Shown piece after piece: positions 21,980 to 33,900 of a stretch of DNA of 64,000 bases. Numbering within the stretch: position 1 is the first letter of the stretch; every line of letters begins with the position of its first letter. Source of the stretch: Crotophaga sulcirostris (taxonomy: Eukaryota > Chordata > Aves > Cuculiformes > Crotophagidae); the NCBI GenBank assembly GCA_013397455.1, contig VYZB01000219.1, forward strand, positions 679,403-743,402, in the 5' to 3' direction. A model generated the notes under the pieces. The model did no database searches. It was not told the DNA's origin and saw only the letters and a program-made list of their open reading frames with translations. A program made the position numbers and the translations under genes.

Positions 21980-22300
21980 CTCCCAGCACTACGGTACGCG
22001 GGACCTGCGCCGGAAGGAGCCGCTGGTCCCGCTCGGGCTGCCCGGGGTCTCCCGCGGCCATGGTGGGCACCGACCTCGCCGCTGCCACACCCTCGCTGAG
22101 GGGAGGGCGTGGCCTCCGCCGACAGCGCCCAATAGGAAGCCGTGTTTTAGACACACTGCCCAATAGGAGACGTAGCTCATCAGCCCCGCGGGTTGGAGGC
22201 CCGCCCCCGCCGCCATCTCCCGCTCCCCCGCACCAAATGGCGGCCGCCCCCCCGGCCTTAAAGGGCCCGCATTCACGGACTGACAGAACCATGGCGGGGA
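21980..22300. promoter_or_regulatory. Orphan CpG-rich, possibly bidirectional promoter
   Basis: CpG-dense block with two CCAAT boxes (22129-22133, 22160-22164) and YY1-type motifs on both strands: AAATGGCGGC at 22235-22244 (plus) and AGATGGCGGCG at about 22219-22209 (minus). ATGs in good context occur on both strands: minus at 22061, opening MAAGDPGQPERDQRLLPAQ, and plus at 22238 and 22291. No recognised coding exon follows in either direction; a CR1 3' end begins right after the island at 22298. It may be the promoter of SPATA24, a noncoding RNA or a gene I do not recognise. Confidence 0.5.
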
Positions 22301-22372
22301 GTGGAACTAGGTGGGCTTTAAGGTCCCTTCCAACACAAACCGCTCCATGATTCTGTGACTCTATGACTCAAA
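22298..22372 (+). mobile_element. CR1 3' end
   Basis: GGGCTTTAAGGTCCCTTCCA and a CCATGATTCTGTGACTCTAT tail, abutting the 22-kb CpG-rich island. Confidence 0.85.
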
Positions 22373-22441
22373 GAATGGTTTGGGAGCGGCACCACGGGTT
22401 CAGTGCCCAGCCCTCACCCTGGCCAGACACGGGGATGTGGG

Positions 22442-22700
22442 ATCATAGAATGGGTTGGGTTAGAATGCCCAACCAGTTCCACGCCCTGCCACGGGCAGGG
22501 ACATCTCCCACTGGATCAGGGGGATCACAGCCCCATCCAACCTGGCCTTGAAAATCTCCAGGGATGGGGCAGCCGCCACTCCTCTGGGCAACCTGGGACA
22601 GGGCCTCCCCACCCTCATAGCAAAACATTTCTCCCCAAGATCTCATCTCGATCTCCCCTCTTTCTACTGAAAACCCTCATCCCATCACTACTGTCCTCTT
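22442..22700 (-). mobile_element. CR1 fragment
   Basis: ATCATAGAATGGGTTGGGTT through CTCCCCAAGATCTCATCTCG. Confidence 0.85.
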
Positions 22701-22839
22701 TCCCAGATGCTGAGAAGACTCCTGAACGCATTGTGCTTCTCACAGTGATCTCCACTCCCACAGAGCAACCCAGGATCTTGGGATGAAAGGTGCAATCCAT
22801 TCCAGGTGCAAAGCACCAGGCAGGAATCCAAGCAATGGC

Positions 22840-22900
22840 AGGGGGTTACAACTGGATGACCTTTAAGGTCCCTTCCAACCCAACCCATTCTATGATTCAA
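22840..22900 (+). mobile_element. CR1 3' end
   Basis: ACTGGATGACCTTTAAGGTC and CCAACCCATTCTATGATTC. Confidence 0.8.
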
Positions 22901-24971
22901 TCTGAGCTCCATAAAGGACACCATAGGTCTAGTAAAAATGCTGTGTGCAGTCTCCCCACCTGTATCACTTCACAGCCATAGAAATCCAACAGGGAACACA
23001 GTCCTACAACTTCACTGTGTTTCAAATACATTCTACATACTATTTAATATATAAAAAGCAACATTAAAAGAATTTTGCTTTTTATACCCATATTTTGTGC
23101 TCAAGACTGGGAAGTGCCAGAACTAAGGCTGCCTACTTTACTTCCAGCCCCAGGATTCACCTGGAATCATACCTCTCACACACGCTTACTGACACACACT
23201 GACACATCTCACAGCTGCCCCTCTCAGTGCCATCCACACTGGCCCTCTTCCTGCCCAGAGTGGCTGGCAGACCCCACCCAGCTTCCCCAAAGTTGCCCAG
23301 CGGGGAACAAACATTAACACAAAAAAGCTGGTTTAAGGACTTCCTATGTTGGTTTGTAACTGTAACACCCTGCCTTTCACAGCAGTGCTGCTGCAGGTGT
23401 CACGGTCTGGTCATGTGTGGGCTGTACACCTCTCACCCACAGACATATTCAGCTTCCACACCAAGACAACACCCCTCCGCTGGGGCTCATCACCAGAAAA
23501 ACTCTTCCTCCTTCATCTCCCAGCTTCATCCCTGCACAACCTCCCCGTGGACACGGCAGGGACACCAAGGAGATGCTGTCCGGTACCCACTGCCCCGTTC
23601 CCTGCTGTGGTACCAGCCACCTCGCACACCATGCCAATGGGCACAGCACCAGCACATGAAACACCCAGGCACGTGGAGACCTGCAGCCCAAGCTTTAAAG
23701 GCAGCTTTAATTCTAGCATTCCTCACACTTGTGAGCACTTTCCTTCCTAGGTTTAAGTTTTAGGAATGGGGACAACAAGAAGGCTGTTCCATTTCAACAG
23801 ACATGTAACTCTCTGCATCTGCCATGGCTACGCTGAGTCCCCACATCAGGCAGGAGGGCAAAGCTGGCACCTCCGGTGCTTGCACTACTGGAGATATCCT
23901 TTGGAGAGCAACTCATTCCATGCATGTCACACACATGTGGCACCACACTGAGCAACTGGCTCAGGGGGCTCACTGCCCTGGAGTGACCCTGTCCTCTGCT
24001 GCCGACAGTACCACCCATCTGCAACCAGCCTCCAAACACCTCGTATGGTGAAGGAGGAGCAAGCAAAACCAGGACACCACTACACAGATCTTGTTCTTTG
24101 CAATACTGATGTCTACAGTGAAACATTCATAACTGCTCAACAGAGTAAAAATGTGCTACATCAAAACTGTACCAGAAAAAGCGGGACCCCTGTAACAGCT
24201 AGAGAAGAGTGTGCAGATAAAAACCAGAATGAAACAGCCACTTTGAAATATGCCACTGAGAACATATGAGGAAATAAATACAGCTGTCTTTTTTCTACCG
24301 CTTGGAATCGGTGCAGTTCACAGACTCGCATCTTCATGCCTGATGCTGCTGGCATCTCAGTGTGCTGTCCCACGCAGGAACAGAACAGCATGGACCTCCC
24401 GTCGGAGAAGCGTGGGGTGCAGTCCCTCTTGGAGCACTCAGGTGCTCAACCAACGCAGGTACCTGACTGTTGCGAATCCAGCACTCAAGGAGGAAATGCC
24501 CCCTGCCCTCCACTTTTCCAGCACAGCCCAGTGCAGAGGCCAGGACATTCGCTCGGAATCGGGACGAGGTGGCTGGTGCACCTACTGTGGAGAACTATGT
24601 CGTTTGTGCGATGGAGTGGACTGCAGGTCCAGATGGAACACAGAAAGCGAAGACATCATCTGCTCTCCTGGGAAGCGGATACTGTGTGGATGGCAGACAA
24701 ACTACCCACGAAATGGGTTCCAAACTAATAACATTTCCCAGGGAATTAATTTGCAAAGTGCCACTGGTCCTTGGAACCAAATATAGTTTACAGTATATAT
24801 TACAGCAAACACTCGCTCTGCAGCTTGTGTTGGCCCATCTCTGCACTATATGCAGAAGGAAGCGATAATTCAGACTCTTTACAATAGACTCCTTCCCTTT
24901 TTATACAAAGGAAAATAAAAATGTTAAGTTAAAACAGCAATAAATAGCACTACAGAACGGGAGTGTCCTGG

Positions 24972-27900
24972 TCAGCCCCCTTTGTGCATTCCAATCAGAC
25001 TGGAGAGCTTCTCACAGTGCTCAAGTTTCAGCGATTCTGCTTTCTGCTTTAACCGCTCATCTCTGTACAGCTTGGCCAGGTTTGACAAATCAGACTCTGA
25101 AATATGAAAAAAAATACATATTAGGGTGCAGCTCTGAGCCTACTTCAAATAACTCTTTCTCAATGCTTCATTATCCTTGTGGCATGTCTTTTTTGTTTTT
25201 AATTCACCTTGTTTTGGTGAAACTGGGCATGTTAACAACTTTCCTTAAAGACAGGCCATCAGGTTTAACCAGGCTTGTTCTTAAGAAAGCAGTTTGTCTG
25301 TAATTGCTTGAAAACTCAGACAGTTACAACAACCCTCTGTGAGTGCCACTAGCAGGACAATAACCACAACAAAAAATAGATTAAATAGAATAAAAGATTA
25401 TTACTGTCTACAAAGAAAACACAAACTATAAAGATACAGCTTAGAAGTCATGGAAGGTTTAAAATTACGTTAATTATCCAAAGAATAGGTAATTGCTTTA
25501 AAATACATATATACTTAAACTAACTGCATAAAGGCAGTAGTAGGATACCATGTAGCCCCTGTCTTGGGCGACACCGCAGTTCACAGTTGAGCCTCATCCC
25601 ACCGTGTGCGCTGATCCCTTCCGAGGGATCACCAGGCACAGGCTGCGGAGGAGGGTTACTCTACAGCTATCAGTGGTGTTTAGGTGACAAGACTGAAAAA
25701 AAGAACCTCATGACTACTTTTACTACTGCTGCCTGGGGCTGTGTCTGCTGCCTGCAGCCTTGGAAGTTGAGCAGGAACTCCCAGACGTACTACGGAACTG
25801 AGAAATGCCGGTCTTCGGGCAGATCTGCTCTGCGAGGGCCCACAGCATCATTCAAATATGTACCTGAAGGTCTAGAAAACTGTTTTTTTTGATGCTGCAC
25901 TTCTCAGGAATAAAACTCTGTCTGGCAAGAGGTTTGCCCAGGAGGCATTATAAAATATTTTAATTGCTTTTGGTATTGACTACAGGGTGGCAAACAGCTA
26001 GCAGAGGGACTTGTCTGAATGGCCCCTCTGCCCTTTCATTAGCAATGCAATACTTTGCATGTATTTCCCCCTTCTTCTCAAAAGCAACATAAAACTGAAA
26101 TAACTCCATTGTTTCAATTATTTCCGCCCAGAAACATAGAGAAGTTGTTTTTCCAGATTAGCAAAGGATATGGTCTTCTCCTTGAAGAATTATTTAGACG
26201 CAGGATTAGATACACCTAAGATCAGCAGTAATTTGTTTCTCAAAAGGTCAAAATTTCCCTAAGCACAGGCTACCTGATGACTCCTAATTTTTCAAAGAGC
26301 TTTTTATACACCTGACACATCCCTCATTGTACAAAACCACTGAGCGCAGAAAGAACTCCAACAGGTCTTTCATGCCTTGGGCCCCCTGTCTCCCTCCCAC
26401 TGCAATTTAAAGCCACTTGACCCTCCACCCTTTGCAAACAGACAGGAATGAACATTTCATTTGAGATCAGCCATCGATTTTCAGATGTTACTGCTACAAT
26501 GCCATTCCAGTTGTGCTGGGCACACAGCCCTGACGAGTCTTCAGCAAAAACAGGCTTGGGTGGTTGTCTCTGAGCCCAGAGTCCCTGGAGTTCTGCAGAT
26601 TACATTTATCCAACTAGGCAAGAACATTCACTGCAAACGTGTGCCCTTTTGACAGCATTCACTCTTTCGTGTTGGTTTCTTAGGTTTTCAACGTTTCACA
26701 TAGAGTTGTTCCTTTGTACTTTTTCATTTTTAAGGAACTCCAATACCTAATTCCAACCATGCATCTTCCTCCTCTTAGTTTTTGGCTCCCCCTCCAATTT
26801 ATCTCACTTGAAGCTCTTTGCAGTCTCGTTTTACAGTTGTGCTATCACAGCTGATCCATCTCCTGTAGATACCTCGGACGTGCCTTTTGTACTTAACCAG
26901 AGTATCAAAGGTTTCAGGAGACCAAAGCCCACTCAGCTTTCATACACTGTTCTGCTGTGACGTGAGGAACCCTGGCTGTTGCAGCAGGGCCGAGTGAGAC
27001 GGCGAGGCATCAGTGCCTTTTGAAGTTTTCATCAGGGCAGCTGGACACCAGGTAACAGTCTCCAGTCACAGAATTTAACACTCAGTCTGTTCCTGTATAA
27101 CTGATCTATGTCCATGTTGCTGGTGCTATAGAGAAATACACCCTCAGCAAACCAAACAACTCACAATCAGTATCCTAAAATCACAGAATCATGGAATGGT
27201 TTGTGTTGGAAGGGACCTCAAAACCCAGCCAGTTCCACGCCCTGTCATGGGCAGGGACACCTCCCACTGGATCAGAGGGCTCAAAGCCCGATCCAGCCTG
27301 GCCTTCAACACCTCGAGGGATGGGGCAGCCACCACTGCTCTGGGGAACCTGGGCCAGGGCCTCCCCACCCTCACAGCAAAACATTTCTTCCTAAGATCTC
27401 ATCTCAATCTCCTCTCTTGCAGCTCAAAACTGTTCCCCCTCATCCCATCCCTGCACTTTCTGATCAAGAGCCTCTCCCCAGCTTTCCTGCAGCCCCTTTC
27501 AGTAATGGGAGGCTGCTCTGAGGTCTCCCCACAGCCTTCTCTTCTCCAGGCTGAACAACCCCAACTCTCTCAGCCTGTCCTCGGATGGGAGGTTCTCCAG
27601 CTCTTGGATCATCTCCATGGCCTCCTCTGGACTTGCTCCAACAGATCCATGCTCTAACAGATCCATGTTGAGTAGACACTCAACTGACTACAACCATTTA
27701 ACCACATGAAGTTAAAATACCTAAGCAAGAATTAACGGACTAAAGTTATTAAACAACAGACTGGGGACCGTCTCACCCTCTCCACTGAACTCTCCCCCAG
27801 TGCTCCATCTTGCATTCACAGTTTATTTTTACAAACTCAGCTGTGCTAAAGTTAGCACAGTCTCAGTTGTGCTCATTACCTGCTCCCTGGCCTAAACAGT

Positions 27901-30900
27901 AATTATTCTGAAAAGGTGGTTTTTTAATTACAGTGGTCTCCTCAGGCTACTGCTAACTGTGGGCCTTGTTAACATATTTGCAGGTGTGTGACTAATAAAG
28001 TCTCCAAGCATAAAGAGCTCCTGAGGAGCCTTGTTGTGCAGTCAGTGCTGCATCATCTCCCTCTCTCTGACTACCAGCCTCTCTCAGACTGGCAAACCCT
28101 GCTGCCTATTTTGGGACATGGCGCTCCTTAGTTCCAGGTCTACATGGAACAGACAATATGGCAACTTCCAGTTGCACAAGGTCAATTAAAAGGGATTCTT
28201 TTGCAAGAAATCAATTCTATCCCTATAGCGAGCCTAGGCATGAAGCACACATTTATGATTACTAGCAGCCACGTTATACCTAGAGGTTGCTACTGCAGGC
28301 ACAGGTGCTCAGAGATCACAAGTCAAGCACACCAAAAACCAAGGGGCTGCTTGGGATTTTTATGGTCTGATACTATGGGTTCTTTTCTTTTTTAACTTCA
28401 GAGCTTTGACATAAAATAAAAACCCCAGTCACTGGATGAAAACAAAACAACCCTCCCCATGAAAAACCTGCATTGCTACCTCCAGCAGAGAATTAAATAC
28501 ATCTTGTTTAGATAAAACCTATGCTGCCATAACGATGCAATTTGTAGAGAAGCTGTAAGCAAGTGCAAAGTCACTTTTTAGTAGCATGCCAAGGGCTGTT
28601 TTACACAGAACAACTTAAAAATCCCCACTGGTGTGTGACAGCAGCTTCCCTCCTACTGTTAAACATTTACACAGAAACAGCTTCTTCCAGTTTCCTGTAT
28701 CACAGCACTGGTTTGTGTTCACTCATTTTAAGGTGATTAGTTATTCAGCTGAAAAAAACCAACCACAACATCACAGCTTCAGCTTGTCCTTGTAATTTGA
28801 TTTCTGTTACTTTTTGCAGTTAGAAAAGCAGCATGGATTTGCTCCATTTTCAATGAATTAGAGGAGTAACACAATATGGGGTTGAAATACACACAGTTAT
28901 ACACGTCACTGACTGACCCTGGGCTGACGTTGAGAACAATGACTTTGAATGCTCACATTTCTGTCTTCTCCCTTTTTGCATTCAATTCTTGCTTTTAAAA
29001 GACAATCTCGACTCTGGTGAAAAACATGATCTCAAATTCATCTAAAGATAGAAAATGCAAATCAGCGCACAAACCAAGCACAGCAGCATGTTCTTTGAGA
29101 AATGATACCCATAACACCAGTTACCAGAAGCACCTGAACCAGCTCTGGGCTCTCCTCCTGATGAGGTTTTCAAGAAGTTAGATAATCTTCTCATGGAGCT
29201 GGTCAGAGCAAAAATGATTCTGCTCCAGCAAAGGGAATGTGGAACAGGTGATGTCTCAAGACCTTTTCTAGCCCTAACAATCTGTCAGAGCTAAATAACG
29301 TGCTGGATTATATGTTTAAAACATCACCACTATGAGTTAGTCAAGCATAACAAATGAGTGGAAAAAAATGTCTCAAACGCTGAAACCTACTTTCTGCTTG
29401 TCTCTCAGAATCACCCAAAATGAACTCTGACAGACCCTCAAGAACAGCAAATCCGGTGTTAAAAGCAAATGTGAGAAAAAAAACAGTGCAAGGTTTGAGA
29501 TGCTACATGTGTCAGAAAATGAGGCTAAAACTGGCACTGCTTTGTGAAGCACAGCCACCACACAGCTACGGAGGGGCTACACAAATAACTTACTTTGCTG
29601 TTTCTCCTTCCAGCAGCTGGTCTGAATATAGTCTATGTAGTCTTTTTCGACCGTTTTCTCGAGCTCTTGAAGTTCCACTCCTTGGTAATTCTTTTCAAAG
29701 TTCTTATCAACATAGTAAGGCACCTGCAAGTTCTCTGTCTCTCTGCTAATAACATGGCCTATGGACCTGTGAAAACACCATGCAGAAAACAGATTTGTTT
29801 AGCAGTTCAAATACAAAGGAATGGAGATGTTTCTCCACATTAGCACTTCCAGAGGACAGTATTTACAAGGGTTTCCTTACAGTTACTTTCTGCAGGACTA
29901 CAACTCCCTCAACCATCCAATAAGGAAATGACAAGGATCAGGCACAGCAAGTTGTGCACTGCATACAGAATTCACTCACAGCTCTCTGCCCCTAAAACCA
30001 CTGTGAAAATACCCAATACTTGCAAATATTTACAAAGAACTCATTCAGAGCCAACACGATCCTTCCAAACACCGTGTGTGCTCTCAACAGCTCAGTCAAG
30101 CCACTTCCAAAAGAGAAGGGCAAATTTTATCTGTGAACAGAAGCTCCACATGCTTTCTTCTGTTTGCAGGTAATTTCTGGCAAGCTAGGTCCAGAGATTC
30201 ACAGGAACTGACAGCAAATATAGAGACTATAGGAAAGGGATACCAGAGTGTATTGCTTAGGGCATAATCCTAGAATCATAGAATTATTGGGTTGGAAAAG
30301 ACCTTTGAGATCATTGAGTCCAACCATACCTGTCCTCTGCTAAACCACGTCCCCCAGAAACTCCTTTACCCATCTTTTAAACACCTCCAGGGATGGGGAC
30401 TCAACCACCTCCCTGAGCAGCCTCTGCCAGTGCCTCACCACCCTTTCAGTGAAAAATTTTTTTAATGCAATTGGATCTGGATTTTCCCAGTTTCTGGGTC
30501 CTCTAGTACAGATAAGAATTACCAGGAGAGATCCTAGTTACATTTTGCTTTGGGGTCTTACAACCATCAGTAAGCTAATTGGGAATATCCCAAGGAATAT
30601 CCTGTAGGTAGAATTAGCCACTCAGACACAGCCACAATAAACTGCTCTCTTCTACTGAACTCCCTTGTTCGAGAAAAGACACCCAGGCGTTTTCTCAAAT
30701 CACTGTCCAGAGAAGCAGGCAGGTGGCCAAAACACAACGGTTATGCTCTACTCAATGGAATCCAGTTTGCTCCTTCTGCTTCCTGGACTCCTCTTTTCCC
30801 TCTCTCTCACTGTCTGAGGTCCATGCTTTCTTTACATAAACAATTTCTGTTAGTTCTCAGGCTGTTAGTGTTTTTAAGGATATGGTTTAAGAAACAGCAT

Positions 30901-33900
30901 TACTGTATCCCAGGCTCCAGCCTGACTATCTCGAATCAACAGGAGAAGGGGAGGCAGCAAAGGAAAGCAGAGATTAGCTGCTCTGGGGGTGGTGTGGGAG
31001 GCTCCACATGGGACTGGCAGATAGCAAAAACACCCTCAGGAAAACAAAAAAACCAATAAGCCCAACCCCAAAACAACCACCCTCTTGTTCCTGGACTAGG
31101 CCTACACACTGACATCTTGTGGTGAAGACCGACAAAGAGCATTGGGCTGCAGAGAGGATACGGCCCCAAACCGACCTAGCTTTGTTCCTAGAAGGGAGCA
31201 CGGGGAGTGTTTGGAGCCCGCTGCTATTGCAGTGTGCAGCAGGTTCTCCAAACCCTGCTCACTCCCACTCCCACCTCAGCAAGGGACTGAACTGCTCGGC
31301 TCTTTCCCACTGGAGAGCTTCCCTCACAGCACTGGACGCCAAGAGAAGCAAGTGGATTTTCCACTGCCCCACAAACTTGGATTACAGCAGGCTTCCGCTT
31401 CCTTCTGCTTCCAGAGCTGACAGGATCAGTTTGCCCTCTGCAGCACTAGGCCCTGCTTCTTTACAGATGTTAAACCAGGGCCTTTCAAGGCTTTCTGGAG
31501 CTTGATAACTCCTCAGTGAATTCAGGCTCCAGAGCACGTTTGGATTTATGCTGCAAACAGTAGGTTTCATTTCTTAATTGCTTTACAGGGGAACCTCAGT
31601 GGTGGTCCCTATACCCTGGGCTGATCTAAGCTACACCCACATTCCTGCTGCAGCATTTCACAACCATTGAGAAAGCATTCTGGCTCAGTGCCTCTGTTTG
31701 TTCAGCACAAGAAAGCAGTTAACTTCCCAATGAACACACTCAGGAGAACTTGTCAATAGAGACTGCTGGCATTTCCTTATTTACAGATTGATAAGGTTTT
31801 CTACTAACATGCTACCCGGGCTACCCCAGCCAACTTCCATCTACCTCCTTATCACAAACACCAAAGAGCAGAAAAACGTGTTCTTAAGTGACTTACGATT
31901 TGTAGAATAGGCTGTAGGGTGGGTTAGTGGCCATCAGCTGAGTTATAACTGACACTATTATTATTATGAAAACTGGCATCAACTGAATAAATGCAGAATA
32001 TGAATTCTGAAAAGAACAACAATAATTAGTGGACAAGAACAGACAGAGATGGAAAAGGACGCATCTGCTCCCACAAACCAGGCTATCTATCACAGATCAA
32101 CCATGTATTAAAGTGAGAAGAAAAAAAGAGGCAATACTTTCAAATTCTGAGACAAATTTCAAAATAATTTAATTAACTTAATTAACTTAATTTCAAAATA
32201 ACCTTTATTAATGATCTCAGAAAGCTCTTTAAAACCACTTTCTTGCCATTATATTTGCATGCTATTCTTTCTCCTACAGCTTCCTCCACAAGGCAATAGA
32301 TACCCCACAGTGCTGTTCCTGTCACTGACCAGCTGACAATTTAAACTGAAGGAACACACTGCAATTCCCACTTGTGCCTACAGCTTTCCATGCACCTTCT
32401 GTAGTCTGCTACGTGCCTTCAAAAAATCTCAGCCTCTGTTCAAACACTGGCTAAAACAGCCGACAAGTGAAGGGTTAAGAGAACCTATGTAGTAACTTTG
32501 GACAGGATGAAAGCACTTGATTTTGTTGTTTGAATGAAAGAGTGGGGAAAAACATCAAAGGACCAGAGAGCTCTGACAGAAAACACACATCTTTACTGCT
32601 GCTGCTCACAGATCTTTACTGCTACTCTTCAACTGATTTTTAAACCTTCCTTCCAGAAATTCCTTTTCTAATCAGGAGCATAATACAATACACAGCTATT
32701 TAGATTTTGCTCTCTGCCCTGGGACAGCAGCAAGAATACCTGATGCAGTAGTAGGTGGGATTCATTTGCCCTAGCTTAGCTGGCTAAAGGCTACCAGGTT
32801 TTTTTCAGAGCCCGATACAGGAGATTCACAAGGAAAATTCCACCTTCCTTGGAGAACAATCTCGACAGGCTAACGCACTGCCTCTGGAGGAAGACTCTTC
32901 CAAGGCAGGTGGCACATGTGTATGTGCACTAACAACAAATGACACCTCCTGTGTCATCTGGAGGTTTCAGCCATTAGAAAAGTATCCCAGATCCACCTTG
33001 CCCCGGGCTGGAAAAAGCCTGGGAAACACCTGGGCAGAAACCATGTGCTGATTTACGCAAGGATTAAATGCTCCATGAGGACAAGACAGTACCACAATAT
33101 CCATTTACCAGTCCACATTTGGACTAACGGTTGTTGGATTACCAAGCCACTAGAGCTTGCAAGAAGTAAGTGCTGACAGAAACTCCAGGGCCTGTAATGC
33201 TACCAACACAATGTATTTCTGAAGCAGCGATTAATAAAAGACAATCCAATCACTTTTGCAAACATCCATTTTGGCTGCAGCACGTAAGGACGAACACTGA
33301 GCACCTAAGCATGGGGAAGTCTGTCCCAGTTTCAGACGTGTGCAGGAAATGTTTAAACCCTATGGTCCCTCCTCCTGGCTACCTGTGGCCTGTTTTCTTC
33401 CTCCTCTGTCTCCTGCGTCCACACTCTTTCGTTGTGGTGCCTCCGTGGATAGTAGTGCACATCTCTGGCTACATTTGAGAACATATGGATATTTCCTGTT
33501 AAAAGAAGACAACAGAGGGCCATGATTTTCATCTAGTTGCTGGGACTCACCTGCATCTCTCAGAGTTTCTAGCTGATTATCTGGGCTTATACTACACAGC
33601 CTGAACTACAAGTGTGGGACACTGGATTTAAAATCACAGACGTGCCTCAGATGTAATGTTAAAATAATATGTTGTTCCAAAAAGTCTACCAGAGAAATTG
33701 CAAAGTTTGTCGCAAGTCATCTTAAGTTAAATCAAACTGTAGAAATATGCTATGATTTCTGTTATTGCCTCTCATATTTCAGTATTGGTTTTCACATTCA
33801 CTTGCAAGGCTGTAGCTTGTGCTGCATCCCCAGATTCTAAACAGGAAAATTAATCTGCTTCACCAGGTTTAGGATTATGGCTCCCCATGATTACTGAATA

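Larger units (their letters stand above)
22373..24971 (-). other. DNAJC18 downstream region and probable 3'UTR
   Basis: No coding exon seen. The part from about 23050 to 24971 is probably the long DNAJC18 3'UTR; an ATTAAA on the minus strand at 23048-23043 is a candidate poly(A) signal. CR1 fragments occur at 22442-22700 and 22840-22900. Confidence 0.4.

Noticed and set aside
21931..22350. 139-codon plus-strand frame across the CpG-rich island
   Set aside because: GC-rich DNA has few stops; the frame ends inside a CR1 3' end and resembles no protein.
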